From JAJRZX01 sp964472295 (GTDB taxonomy: Bacteria; Desulfobacterota; GWC2-55-46; JADFVP01), in NCBI GenBank assembly GCA_964472295.1, contig CAYYJQ010000075.1:1-5815 (forward strand): a stretch of 5,815 bases of DNA, written 5' to 3'. Below the pieces are notes generated by a model, which had not been told where the DNA came from, made no database searches, and saw nothing but the letters and a program-made list of their open reading frames with translations. Below, piece after piece: positions 1 through 5,815 of the stretch; positions within the stretch are counted from its first letter, which is position 1, and each line of letters begins with the position of its first letter. A program made the translations under genes and the position numbers.

Positions 1-1551
1 ATATGCGGCGACGGCGACATGATGGAGGGCGTCTCCAACGAGGCCGCCTCCCTTGCCGGGCACCTTGGGCTCGGCAGCCTTGTCTATCTTTATTCCGACA
101 ACCACATAACCATCGAGGGCTCAACGGACATTTCCTTTACAGAGGACGTTGCCGCGAGGTTCACGGCCCTTGAGTGGCACGTTCAGAAGGTGGACGGCAA
201 CGACCTTGCCGAGGTTGACCACGCCATCAGGGCGGCAAGGGAAGAACGCGCGAGGCCCTCTCTCATAGTGGCAAGGACGCATATCGGTTTTGGTAGCCCC
301 GGCAAGCAGGACAGCGCCTCGGCCCATGGCGCGCCCCTTGGGACGGAAGAGGTTATAAAGACAAAAGAGGCCCTTGGATGGCCCCTTGAGCCCGCTTTTT
401 ACGTCCCTGATGAGGTGAGGGGCGAGTACGCGAGGCTCCGTACAATGGGCGAGGCCCGGGAGGCCGCGTGGCTCGAGTCTTTTGGTAAATACGCCGAAGA
501 ATACCCGGCCCTTGCAGAAGAGGTCTCATCGTTATTAAAGGGCGAGTATCCCTCTCATTGGAAGGAGTCTATACCGTCTTTCAAGGCCGAGGACGGCCCC
601 ATGGCCACTCGCAAGGCCTCTGGAGCGGTCCTTAACACCATAGCCGCAAAGACGCCCTTTCTTATAGGCGGCTCGGCAGACCTTGCGCCTTCCAACAACA
701 CCATGCTCAAGGGGTTTCTTGACTTTACCACCTCAGGCGCGGGGCGGAACCTCCACTTTGGCGTGCGTGAGCACGCCATGGGCGCCATTATGAACGGCAT
801 GGCCCAGAGCCGGGCCCTTGTGCCCTATGGGGGCACCTTTCTTGTCTTTTCCGATTACATGCGCCCGGCCATAAGGCTCGCGGCCCTCATGGGGCTTCAC
901 CTTGTATATGTCTTTACCCACGACTCAGTCGGCCTTGGCGAGGACGGCCCCACGCACCAGCCCGTTGAGCACCTGGCCTCTCTCCGGGCCATTCCCGGCC
1001 TTCGCGTCATAAGGCCCGCCGACGCCGCCGAGACAGCCCTTGCGTGGCAGGCGGCCCTTGAGAGGACTGACGGCCCAACGGCCCTAATACTAACGCGCCA
1101 GGGCGTGCCGGTCTTTGATAGAGACGGAGACGCCGCCCCGGCAGAGGGGCTTCTTCGCGGGGCCTATGTGCTGAAGGACTTTTCAGAGGGCGACCCCCAT
1201 GTAATTCTCATGGCAACGGGCTCTGAAGTTCATCTTTGCCTTGAGGCGGCGGAGGTTCTTGCCGATAAGGGCATAAAGGCCCGCGTGGTGAGCATGCCAT
1301 CGTGGGAACTCTTTAATGAGCAGGAGAGTTCCTACAGGGAGAGTGTCCTTCCGCCCCATGTAAGGCCCCGTCTTGCAGTGGAGGCCGGCGTGACGCAGGG
1401 CTGGCGTGAGTACGTTGGAGACCATGGGGAGATAATCGGCATCAACCGCTTCGGGGCATCGGCGCCCTATAAGGAAATCTTCCGTCACCTCGGTCTCACA
1501 GTTGAAAATATCGTGGAGAGGGCCTCGGCCATCGTTGCGTCGGTCTCATGA
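1..1551 (+). CDS. tkt: Transketolase, 5'-truncated by window edge
   Basis: Thiamine-diphosphate enzyme that moves two-carbon ketol units between sugar phosphates (xylulose-5-P with ribose-5-P or erythrose-4-P) in the cytoplasmic pentose phosphate pathway. The frame is open from base 1 and the visible part is 516 residues. It begins at the cofactor motif GDGDMMEG (visible residues 3-10), with the metal-binding Asn of the SDN segment at about 34. A full-length family member has about 660-670 residues, so roughly 150 N-terminal residues lie upstream; the ATG at 19 is internal to the motif and is not the start. The pyrimidine domain shows GGSADLAPSN (about 223-232), FGVREHAMG with the catalytic Glu at about 257, and HDSVGLGEDGPTHQPVEHL (about 307-325). 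The C-terminal domain ends with RFGASAPYKEIFRHLGLT, typical of transketolase. No frameshift or missing catalytic block is seen. It is the first visible gene of the tkt-tal-pgi-glk run. Function is very secure; only the N-terminus is unseen. Confidence 0.97.
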   Translation: MCGDGDMMEGVSNEAASLAGHLGLGSLVYLYSDNHITIEGSTDISFTEDVAARFTALEWHVQKVDGNDLAEVDHAIRAAREERARPSLIVARTHIGFGSPGKQDSASAHGAPLGTEEVIKTKEALGWPLEPAFYVPDEVRGEYARLRTMGEAREAAWLESFGKYAEEYPALAEEVSSLLKGEYPSHWKESIPSFKAEDGPMATRKASGAVLNTIAAKTPFLIGGSADLAPSNNTMLKGFLDFTTSGAGRNLHFGVREHAMGAIMNGMAQSRALVPYGGTFLVFSDYMRPAIRLAALMGLHLVYVFTHDSVGLGEDGPTHQPVEHLASLRAIPGLRVIRPADAAETALAWQAALERTDGPTALILTRQGVPVFDRDGDAAPAEGLLRGAYVLKDFSEGDPHVILMATGSEVHLCLEAAEVLADKGIKARVVSMPSWELFNEQESSYRESVLPPHVRPRLAVEAGVTQGWREYVGDHGEIIGINRFGASAPYKEIFRHLGLTVENIVERASAIVASVS

Positions 1552-1625
1552 TACATATCCCTTGAGAGGATTTTCAATCGATTTTTCACTTATGACATTA
1601 TCAACCCATAAGGAGTCCACTGGAG
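1552..1625 (+). promoter_or_regulatory. tkt-tal spacer with tal ribosome binding site
   Basis: This is the only sizeable gap between the four genes and is AT-richer than the flanking coding DNA. AGGAG at 1611-1615 lies 10 bases before the tal ATG and supports that start; a second GGAG directly abuts the ATG and is too close to act. A weak promoter-like pair can be drawn (TTCAAT at 1573-1578, CATTAT at 1596-1601, 17-base spacing), but it matches the consensus poorly. No terminator hairpin is visible, so read-through from tkt is likely and an extra internal promoter is only possible. Confidence 0.5.
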
Positions 1626-2759
1626 ATGAATCCATTAAAAGAACTCAGCGCCTTTGGTCAATCAATATGGTTTGACAGCATTAGTAGAACCCTTGTCACC
1701 ACCGGGGAACTCGAGAAGATGATGGACGAATACGCCGTTACAGGCATTACCTCAAACCCCTCCATCTTCGAGAAGGCCATATCCGCTGGAAGCGACTATG
1801 ACGAAGATATTCGCGACGCCGCGGCGCGGGGCCTTGACGGCGAGGAACTCCTTACAGACCTCTTTGTAAAGGATATAAAAAAGGCGGCCCGCATCCTCCT
1901 TCCTGTCTATGAGAAGACCTGGGGCAGAGACGGTTTTGTCTCCATCGAGGTGAACCCGCTCCTTGCTCACGACGCCGATGCCACCATCCGCGAGGCACAG
2001 GCCCTGCACTCCACCATAGACATGCCCAATATACTCATAAAGGTCCCTGGTACGGTAGAGGGCGTAAAGGCCGTGGAAGAACTCCTCTACGACGGCCTCA
2101 ACATCAACATAACTCTCCTATTCTCCGTGGAGAGGTACAAAGAGGTGGCAAGGGCATATGTGCGCGCCCTCAAGCGGAGGCTCAACGAGAAACTGCCCGT
2201 AAAAAATATCTTCAGCGTGGCGAGTTTCTTCGTGAGCCGCGTGGATACGCTCTTTGATTCCGTCATCAAAGACATGGCCGGGACCGCGCCGGATGAGAAC
2301 AAAAAAACAGCCCTTCAGGGCCTTGTCTCCAAGGTGGCCGTTGCCAACGCCAAACTCTCCTATATCCGCCAGGGGGAGATATTCACGGACGAGAACTTCG
2401 GCGCCCTTCGCGAGGCCGGGGCAGGAGAGCAGAAACTCCTCTGGGCCTCGACGAGCACAAAGAACGAGGCCTACAGCGATGTCAAGTACGTTGAGGAACT
2501 AATCGGCAAGGACACAATAAACACCATACCCCTGAATACCATGCTCGCCTTCAGGGACCACGGCGCCGTGGCCCCGACTCTCGCATCGGGACTCAACGAG
2601 GCGCGGTCCGTCATGGATTCGCTTGCAGACCTTGGCCTTGATTACACTGCCCTTACGGACAAGTTGGAGGCAGACGGGGTAAAGGCATTCGCCGATTCCT
2701 TTGAGAGCCTCCTTGCCGGTGTAATGGCGAAGAAGGCCTCTTTAATCGCCGGGGGATAA
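1626..2759 (+). CDS. tal: Transaldolase, long (about 370-residue) type
   Basis: Transfers a dihydroxyacetone unit from sedoheptulose-7-P to glyceraldehyde-3-P, giving erythrose-4-P and fructose-6-P, in the cytoplasmic non-oxidative pentose phosphate pathway. At 377 residues it matches the long transaldolase subfamily found in actinobacteria, cyanobacteria and others, not the short (about 215) form. Visible motifs in order: SIWFDSISR (13-21, conserved Asp17), GITSNPSIFEKAI (40-52), VSIEVNP (105-111, Glu108), ILIKVPGT (136-143) with the Schiff-base Lys139, GLNINITLLFS (157-167), SVASFFVSRVDT (197-208) and QKLLWASTSTKN (269-280). All catalytic blocks are present. The start is supported by AGGAG 10 bases upstream and by the N-terminal sequence, which begins at the family's usual point. 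It ends 4 bases before pgi, which is strong evidence for co-translation. In some bacteria this type of transaldolase is fused to Pgi; here a TAA codon separates the two. Confidence 0.96.
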   Translation: MNPLKELSAFGQSIWFDSISRTLVTTGELEKMMDEYAVTGITSNPSIFEKAISAGSDYDEDIRDAAARGLDGEELLTDLFVKDIKKAARILLPVYEKTWGRDGFVSIEVNPLLAHDADATIREAQALHSTIDMPNILIKVPGTVEGVKAVEELLYDGLNINITLLFSVERYKEVARAYVRALKRRLNEKLPVKNIFSVASFFVSRVDTLFDSVIKDMAGTAPDENKKTALQGLVSKVAVANAKLSYIRQGEIFTDENFGALREAGAGEQKLLWASTSTKNEAYSDVKYVEELIGKDTINTIPLNTMLAFRDHGAVAPTLASGLNEARSVMDSLADLGLDYTALTDKLEADGVKAFADSFESLLAGVMAKKASLIAGG

Positions 2760-2763
2760 TCGA

Positions 2764-4464
2764 ATGGTCAGGGGCGCCTTTCATATGAAGGGTCTCGCAG
2801 GGGCCTTTAACGAGGCCCTCGCGGGTGCGAGGGCCCATGGTTTTATTGAGAGGCTCGCCTCCCATGACGCCGCGCTCTGGAAGGAAGGCGAAGAGGAAAA
2901 GGCCCTCATAGAAAACGCCCTCGGCTGGCTTGACCTCCCAGAGTTCATGGCCTGCAGGGCCGGGGAGATTGAAGACTTTGCAAGAGAAGTAAGAGAGGCC
3001 GGCTTTACCGAGGCCGTGCTCCTCGGCATGGGGGGCTCAAGCCTCGCTCCACTTGTCATGGCCGGCGTCTTTGGCCACATTGATGGCTATCCCTCTCTTA
3101 CTGTCCTCGATTCCACGGACCCCGCGGCCATAGCAGAGGTGAGGGACCGCGTCACAAGAAAGACACTCTTCATCGTATCGAGTAAATCTGGATCCACGGT
3201 GGAGCCAAATACCCTCTTCAAGTTCTTTTACGAAATAATAAGTAACCTCTCCGTCCCCAGACCAGGTGAGAACTTCATCGCCATAACAGACCCCGGCTCC
3301 TCATTGGAGGCCCTTGCGCGCGAGCGCTCCTTCAGGCGGGTATTCCTCAACCCCCCTGACATTGGCGGCAGGTTCTCGGCCCTCTCGTACTTTGGCCTCG
3401 TCCCCTCTGCCATCGCCGGCGTTGATATTAAGAGGCTCACCAAAGGGGCTGAAAGGGCCATGCCGGGCGGCGTGGACTTTGAAGAGGGCCTCAGGCTTGG
3501 AGCGGCCCTTGGCACAGCCGGACTCGCGGGACGTGACAAGGTGACACTATTTACAACGAAAAGACTCCCTGCCTTCGGGCTCTGGGTGGAGCAACTTCTT
3601 GCCGAGAGCACTGGAAAAGAGGGCCGCGGCCTTGTGCCCGTTACAGGCGAGCCCCTTGGCGAGCCCTCTCTTTACGGCCCTGACAGGGTCTTTGTTGATG
3701 TGAGAATAGCCGGTGATGAGGCGCCTGATGCGCAACTTGAGGCCCTTAATGAGGCGGGACACCCGGTCATAAAACTGACCCTTGATAGTCCCCATGACCT
3801 TGGCTTTGAGTTCATGCGCTTTGAAGTCGCTACCGCACTTGCCGGGCGTATGCTCGGCATAAACCCCTTTGACCAGCCCGATGTGGAGGCCGCAAAGGTC
3901 CTTGCCCGCGCGAGGCTCGAAGAAGAATCCTCCCCTCCGCCGGGAGAACTAATAAGGCAGGGCGGTCTTAAGGCCTATATCGGCGATAATACGCTCACAA
4001 CGCCGGGGGTGCGCCGAGCCCTTGCGGAAGGGGGCATTGCACCGGCGCTGGCCGCTCTCTTCAAGGACGCTGGAGAGGGGACCTATATCGCCCTCCTTGC
4101 CTATTACTCCACCTTTGACCAGAGGGCGGAGGCCATTATAAAGGACCTTCAGGTAAGGCTCATGACCTCTACAAAACGGGCCGTTCAGGCGGGTTTTGGT
4201 CCCCGCTATCTCCACTCCACCGGGCAGATTCACAAGGGCGGACCAAATACAGGTATCTACATTATCTTCACTCATGCCGCGCCCGAAGACCTTGAAATCC
4301 CGGGCTCGGCCTTTACCTTCTCAGGACTCGAACTCTCGCAGGCCTATGGCGACATGGAGGCCCTTACTGCAAAGGGGCGCCGCGTCGTGCTATTCGAGAC
4401 AGACTCGCCCGGAGCCTCGGCCCTTGACGAGGCCGTGGAACTTATCCGGCGAGTCCTTTCATAG
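2764..4464 (+). CDS. pgi: Glucose-6-phosphate isomerase, Tal-Pgi-associated subfamily
   Basis: Reversibly converts glucose-6-P to fructose-6-P in the cytoplasm. The 566-residue product has two SIS-type sugar-phosphate domains: GMGGSSLAP (88-96) and the phosphate-binding loop SSKSGSTVEPN (139-149) in the first, then DIGGRFSALSYFG (199-211), QLLAESTGKEGRG (277-289) with the probable catalytic Glu281, and NPFDQPDVEAAK (367-378). A distinctive C-terminal block, YLHSTGQIHKGGPNTGIYI (482-500), recalls the isomerase half of fused Tal-Pgi proteins rather than E. coli Pgi. This subfamily reading is from memory. The ATG at 2764 has GGGGGA at 2751-2756, 7 bases upstream and inside the end of tal. An alternative ATG at 2785 (Met8) has AGGGG at 2770-2774; either start leaves the fold intact. 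The gene lies in a different frame from tal and 4 bases after it. Its stop codon overlaps the glk ribosome binding site. Confidence 0.94.
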   Translation: MVRGAFHMKGLAGAFNEALAGARAHGFIERLASHDAALWKEGEEEKALIENALGWLDLPEFMACRAGEIEDFAREVREAGFTEAVLLGMGGSSLAPLVMAGVFGHIDGYPSLTVLDSTDPAAIAEVRDRVTRKTLFIVSSKSGSTVEPNTLFKFFYEIISNLSVPRPGENFIAITDPGSSLEALARERSFRRVFLNPPDIGGRFSALSYFGLVPSAIAGVDIKRLTKGAERAMPGGVDFEEGLRLGAALGTAGLAGRDKVTLFTTKRLPAFGLWVEQLLAESTGKEGRGLVPVTGEPLGEPSLYGPDRVFVDVRIAGDEAPDAQLEALNEAGHPVIKLTLDSPHDLGFEFMRFEVATALAGRMLGINPFDQPDVEAAKVLARARLEEESSPPPGELIRQGGLKAYIGDNTLTTPGVRRALAEGGIAPALAALFKDAGEGTYIALLAYYSTFDQRAEAIIKDLQVRLMTSTKRAVQAGFGPRYLHSTGQIHKGGPNTGIYIIFTHAAPEDLEIPGSAFTFSGLELSQAYGDMEALTAKGRRVVLFETDSPGASALDEAVELIRRVLS

Positions 4465-4468
4465 GAGG
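4463..4468 (+). promoter_or_regulatory. glk Shine-Dalgarno overlapping pgi stop
   Basis: AGGAGG, a full-strength anti-16S match, sits 7 bases before the GTG at 4476 and shares its first bases with the pgi TAG stop (4462-4464). It decides the GTG start of glk, because no in-frame ATG occurs nearby at the expected N-terminus. The overlap implies that ribosomes finishing pgi can re-initiate on glk. Confidence 0.85.
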
Positions 4469-4475
4469 CCACGGC

Positions 4476-5474
4476 GTGGCAGAAGATAGACTCATCCTCG
4501 CGGGAGACATAGGCGGAACAAAGACCTATGCCGGGCTCTTTTGCCTTGAGGGCAACCATCCAAGTCCCATCTTTACCAAGAAACTCCTTAATTCAGGTTT
4601 TGACTCAATAGAAGACCTCCTGGCCTCTTTTATCAGGGATGCCTCTGGCCTTGAAGGGCCAAAGATCAGCGCCGCGGCCTTTGGCGTTGCCTGCCCCGTA
4701 GAGGGCCAGAGGTGCAGTCTTACCAATACCCCCTGGGTCATAGACGGGGCCTCGCTGGCCCGTATGCTGGGTCTACCCCGGGTGCGCCTCCTGAACGACC
4801 TCGAGGCAACGGGCTGGGGTATAGAAGTGCTTGGTAATGAGGATATAGATACGATCAACATGGGCGTTGAGAGAGAGGGCAACGCCGCCCTCATTGCCGC
4901 GGGCACGGGCCTCGGCGAGACAATCCTCGTTAATTGTAATGGAAAGAGACGCCCCTCGCCAACAGAGGGCGGACATACGGACTTCGCGCCACGGACAGAC
5001 CTTGAGATGGAACTCCTCGCCTCGCTTATGAAGAGGTTCGGCCACGTAAGCTTCGAGCGCGTCCTCTCGGGCGATGGCCTTGGAAATATCTACTCGTTCC
5101 TGCTTGAAAAAAATGGCCAGGCCCTTACAGAAGACCAGAAAAAGGCCTTTGAAAATCACGGCGGGGGAGAAATAGTCTTCAAGGAGGCGCGGAGCGGAAG
5201 AAATCCCCTTGCCGCCGAGGCGCTCCGGGTCTTTGTCTCCATATACGGCGCCGAGGCCGGTAACCTGGCCCTCAAGACCATGAGCACGGCAGGGCTCTAC
5301 ATAGGCGGCGGCATAGCCCCAAAGGTCTTCGGGCCTGAAGAGGTGAAGATATTCATGGAGTCATTCGTCCAAAAAGGCCGCTTCAGGGAACTCCTCTCCA
5401 GTATGCCCGTGTACCTCATTAAGAACGACAGGGCCGGACTCCTCGGAGCCGCACGCTACGCCGCTATATCGTAG
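4476..5474 (+). CDS. glk: Glucokinase (Glk family)
   Basis: Phosphorylates free glucose to glucose-6-P with ATP in the cytoplasm. The 332-residue product is close to the usual length of about 320 for the bacterial Glk family. Visible motifs: the N-terminal ATP phosphate loop GDIGGTKT (10-17), SLTNTPWVID (81-90), LLNDLEATGWGI (105-116) with the likely catalytic base Asp108, AAGTGLGE (141-148), the glucose-contacting EGGHTDFAPR (164-173), ERVLSGDGLGNIYSF (194-208) and GLYIGGGIAPK (273-283). The cysteine-rich zinc motif that marks ROK-family glucokinases is absent, which favours the Glk family proper. The GTG start is set by AGGAGG 7 bases upstream. It is the last gene of the run and supplies the substrate of the preceding pgi, so the pair would form a glucose-entry module. 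A cytoplasmic glucokinase suggests glucose arriving unphosphorylated, by permease uptake or polysaccharide breakdown, which is inference. Confidence 0.95.
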   Translation: MAEDRLILAGDIGGTKTYAGLFCLEGNHPSPIFTKKLLNSGFDSIEDLLASFIRDASGLEGPKISAAAFGVACPVEGQRCSLTNTPWVIDGASLARMLGLPRVRLLNDLEATGWGIEVLGNEDIDTINMGVEREGNAALIAAGTGLGETILVNCNGKRRPSPTEGGHTDFAPRTDLEMELLASLMKRFGHVSFERVLSGDGLGNIYSFLLEKNGQALTEDQKKAFENHGGGEIVFKEARSGRNPLAAEALRVFVSIYGAEAGNLALKTMSTAGLYIGGGIAPKVFGPEEVKIFMESFVQKGRFRELLSSMPVYLIKNDRAGLLGAARYAAIS

Positions 5475-5496
5475 AAGATAAAAGAAAAGTGTGAAG

Positions 5497-5513
5497 GGCG
5501 GGCTTTGCCCGCC
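5497..5513 (+). repeat. Hairpin 1: perfect 7-bp GC stem
   Basis: GGCGGGC (5497-5503), loop TTT, GCCCGCC (5507-5513), starting 23 bases after the glk stop. It could slow polymerase or protect the 3' end of the mRNA, but the next bases are AAAAGAAG rather than a T run, so it is not a standard intrinsic terminator on the + strand. A degenerate copy occurs at 5652-5668. Confidence 0.8.
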
Positions 5514-5531
5514 AAAAGAAGAGGGGATTTT

Positions 5532-5561
5532 TCCGCTTTCTTTTGGAAAAAAGAAAGCGGA
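5532..5561. repeat. Hairpin 2: perfect 13-bp stem, GGAA loop
   Basis: Left arm TCCGCTTTCTTTT (5532-5544) pairs exactly with AAAAGAAAGCGGA (5549-5561) around a GGAA tetraloop. One arm is pure pyrimidine except for one G and the other is nearly pure purine. No T run follows the stem on either strand, so a palindromic repeat element fits better than a classical terminator. Confidence 0.85.
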
Positions 5562-5562
5562 G

Positions 5563-5577
5563 CAAAGAAAACCAATA
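5563..5577 (+). repeat. 15-base direct repeat, copy 1
   Basis: CAAAGAAAACCAATA occurs here immediately after hairpin 2 and again at 5668-5682 immediately after the imperfect hairpin 5. In both places it follows the right arm of a hairpin, which suggests it is part of the repeat unit. Confidence 0.8.
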
Positions 5578-5600
5578 CCAATGGCCTTCGGCCATTGGTA
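5576..5600. repeat. Hairpin 3: perfect 11-bp stem, TTC loop
   Basis: TACCAATGGCC (5576-5586) pairs exactly with GGCCATTGGTA (5590-5600). The left arm overlaps the last two bases of the first 15-base direct repeat, and ACCAAT is itself doubled (5571-5576 and 5578-5582 plus T). No T run follows. It is probably another unit of the palindromic cluster. Confidence 0.85.
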
Positions 5601-5605
5601 AGAAC

Positions 5606-5629
5606 TGGCAGGGAGGGCACTGCCTGCCA
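5606..5629. repeat. Hairpin 4: 7-bp stem with 10-base loop
   Basis: TGGCAGG (5606-5612) pairs with CCTGCCA (5623-5629). The right arm and tail, TGCCTGCCAAAA (5621-5632), resemble TGCCCGCCAAAA after hairpin 1 (5506-5517), so this looks like a diverged relative. Folding is weaker than for hairpins 1-3. Confidence 0.6.
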
Positions 5630-5651
5630 AAAATAAAGAGAAGAGGGAGAG

Positions 5652-5668
5652 GGCGGGCGCTGCCCATC
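5652..5668. repeat. Hairpin 5: degenerate copy of hairpin 1
   Basis: GGCGGGC (5652-5658), loop GCT, GCCCATC (5662-5668). The left arm is identical to hairpin 1; the right arm differs by two bases, leaving four inner pairs plus an outer G-T and G-C pair around one mismatch. It is followed directly by the second copy of the 15-base direct repeat. Confidence 0.6.
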
Positions 5669-5682
5669 AAAGAAAACCAATA
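5668..5682 (+). repeat. 15-base direct repeat, copy 2
   Basis: Exact second copy of CAAAGAAAACCAATA, 105 bases downstream of the first (5563-5577). Its first base is the last base of hairpin 5's right arm. Confidence 0.8.
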
Positions 5683-5728
5683 GGCTTGGCCCAGGGGGAT
5701 GAAAGAGGGAAGGGGCCTTTCAAGACAA

Positions 5729-5765
5729 AAGGGGTTACATTATATTAATGTAACCCCTTGTTGTT
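5729..5765 (+). terminator. Strong stem-loop, probable intrinsic terminator
   Basis: AAGGGGTTACATTA (5729-5742) pairs perfectly over 14 bp with TAATGTAACCCCTT (5746-5759) around a TAT loop. It is followed by GTTGTT, a T/G-rich rather than pure-T tail. On the minus strand the same stem is followed by TTTTGTCTTG, so it could terminate transcription in both directions. It is the best terminator candidate for the upstream operon, though 254 bases past the glk stop. Six bases after the stem a group II intron appears to begin, so the original downstream tail may have been interrupted by that insertion. Confidence 0.65.
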
Positions 5766-5815
5766 GTGCGCCCGGCAGGGCGCACCCACTCGGAGGTGAA
5801 AGTCCTCTACAGACC
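5766..5815 (+). mobile_element. Group II intron 5' end (probable IIC), cut by window edge
   Basis: The sequence starts with GTGCG, fitting the GUGYG 5' consensus of group II introns. It continues as an 8-bp hairpin, GTGCGCCC (5766-5773), loop GGCA, GGGCGCAC (5778-5785). Next comes GAGG-TGAAAGT-CCTC (5793-5807), the small domain I hairpin with a GGTGAAAGTCC core that is common near the 5' end of bacterial introns. From memory, the order and spacing closely resemble the Oceanobacillus iheyensis group IIC intron start (GUGUGCCCGGCAUGGGUGCA, then a GGGUGAGAGUCCC hairpin). The position just behind a terminator-like stem-loop matches the known IIC insertion preference. Only about 50 bases are visible: the rest of domain I, any reverse transcriptase/maturase gene, and domains V-VI lie outside, so completeness and activity cannot be judged. 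Confidence 0.8.

Larger units (their letters stand above)
5475..5728. other. Non-coding region rich in inverted repeats
   Basis: This stretch of about 250 bases between glk and the terminator hairpin holds no credible gene on either strand. It is made of purine-rich runs on the + strand (AAAGAAAA, GAAGAGGGG, GAGAAGAGGGAGAG) separated by hairpins, with recurring short modules such as TGCC(C/T)GCCAAAA and a GAAGAGGG-type tail. The minus-strand open frames here (Phe/Leu/Pro/Arg-rich translations) simply follow from the purine-rich + strand. The modular look suggests a cluster of short dispersed repeats, which is inference. Confidence 0.7.

Noticed and set aside
19..24. ATG-ATG as a possible transketolase start
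   Set aside because: The frame is open to base 1 and encodes the GDGD of the thiamine-diphosphate motif just before it, so the real start is about 150 codons upstream of the window.
2757..2763. Frameshift or sequencing error breaking a Tal-Pgi fusion
   Set aside because: The junction has a proper stop, a good ribosome binding site 7 bases before the pgi ATG, and complete domains on both sides, so two separate genes is the simpler reading.
121..5159. Antisense and out-of-frame open frames inside tkt, tal, pgi and glk
   Set aside because: Each lies inside a gene with clear motifs; long antisense frames are expected in GC-rich coding DNA, and none shows a recognisable domain.
5497..5513. Hairpin 1 as the intrinsic terminator of glk
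   Set aside because: The 7-bp GC stem is well placed, but it is followed by an A/G-rich stretch with no T run, so it does not meet the pattern; the stem at 5729-5759 is the better candidate.
5361..5680. Overlapping minus-strand open frames of 68-89 codons across the glk end and the downstream repeats
   Set aside because: They translate to Phe/Leu/Pro/Arg/Lys-rich low-complexity sequence created by purine-rich runs and palindromes, overlap one another in different frames, and resemble no known protein family.
5497..5682. CRISPR array
   Set aside because: There is no regular repeat-spacer spacing and no repeat present in three or more equal copies; the elements are hairpins of differing sequence and length.
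5792..5798. GGAGGTG as a ribosome binding site for a gene at the right edge
   Set aside because: No start codon follows at a usable distance, and the bases form one arm of the group II intron's small 5' hairpin.

Overview
The window carries four co-directional (+ strand) sugar-phosphate genes packed as a probable operon, followed by about 290 bases of non-coding DNA rich in inverted repeats. It ends a few dozen bases inside what looks like the 5' end of a group II intron. The order is transketolase (5' end cut off by the window edge), a long-form transaldolase, glucose-6-phosphate isomerase and glucokinase.

The DNA is GC-rich by eye. It uses AGG for arginine and ATA for isoleucine often, and CTT is a frequent leucine codon. 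With a long-type transaldolase next to a Tal-Pgi-like isomerase, this suggests a GC-rich Gram-negative bacterium of deltaproteobacterial or Nitrospirota type. That placement is a low-confidence inference from codon habit and gene order, not from a marker gene.

Layout: 1-1551 tkt (partial); 1552-1625 a 74-base spacer, AT-richer than its flanks, holding the tal ribosome binding site; 1626-2759 tal; a 4-base gap; 2764-4464 pgi; an 11-base gap in which the glk Shine-Dalgarno overlaps the pgi stop codon; 4476-5474 glk (GTG start). From 5475 to 5728 there is no credible gene, only three perfect and two weaker hairpins plus a 15-base direct repeat. At 5729-5759 there is a perfect 14-bp stem-loop followed by a T/G-rich stretch, read as a terminator. 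Six bases after it, at 5766, begins a GTGCG... sequence with the hallmarks of a bacterial group II intron 5' end.

Together, glucokinase makes glucose-6-phosphate, Pgi interconverts it with fructose-6-phosphate, and transketolase and transaldolase run the non-oxidative pentose phosphate branch using fructose-6-phosphate as the shared intermediate. The cassette therefore links free glucose (for example from glycogen or trehalose breakdown) to pentose, erythrose-4-phosphate and glycolytic pools.

The most notable point is the right edge: an intron of probable group IIC type sitting directly behind a terminator hairpin, as that class is known to do, next to a cluster of apparently related palindromic repeats. 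The four metabolic genes are ordinary in themselves. I see no evidence for a wholly new system in this window.
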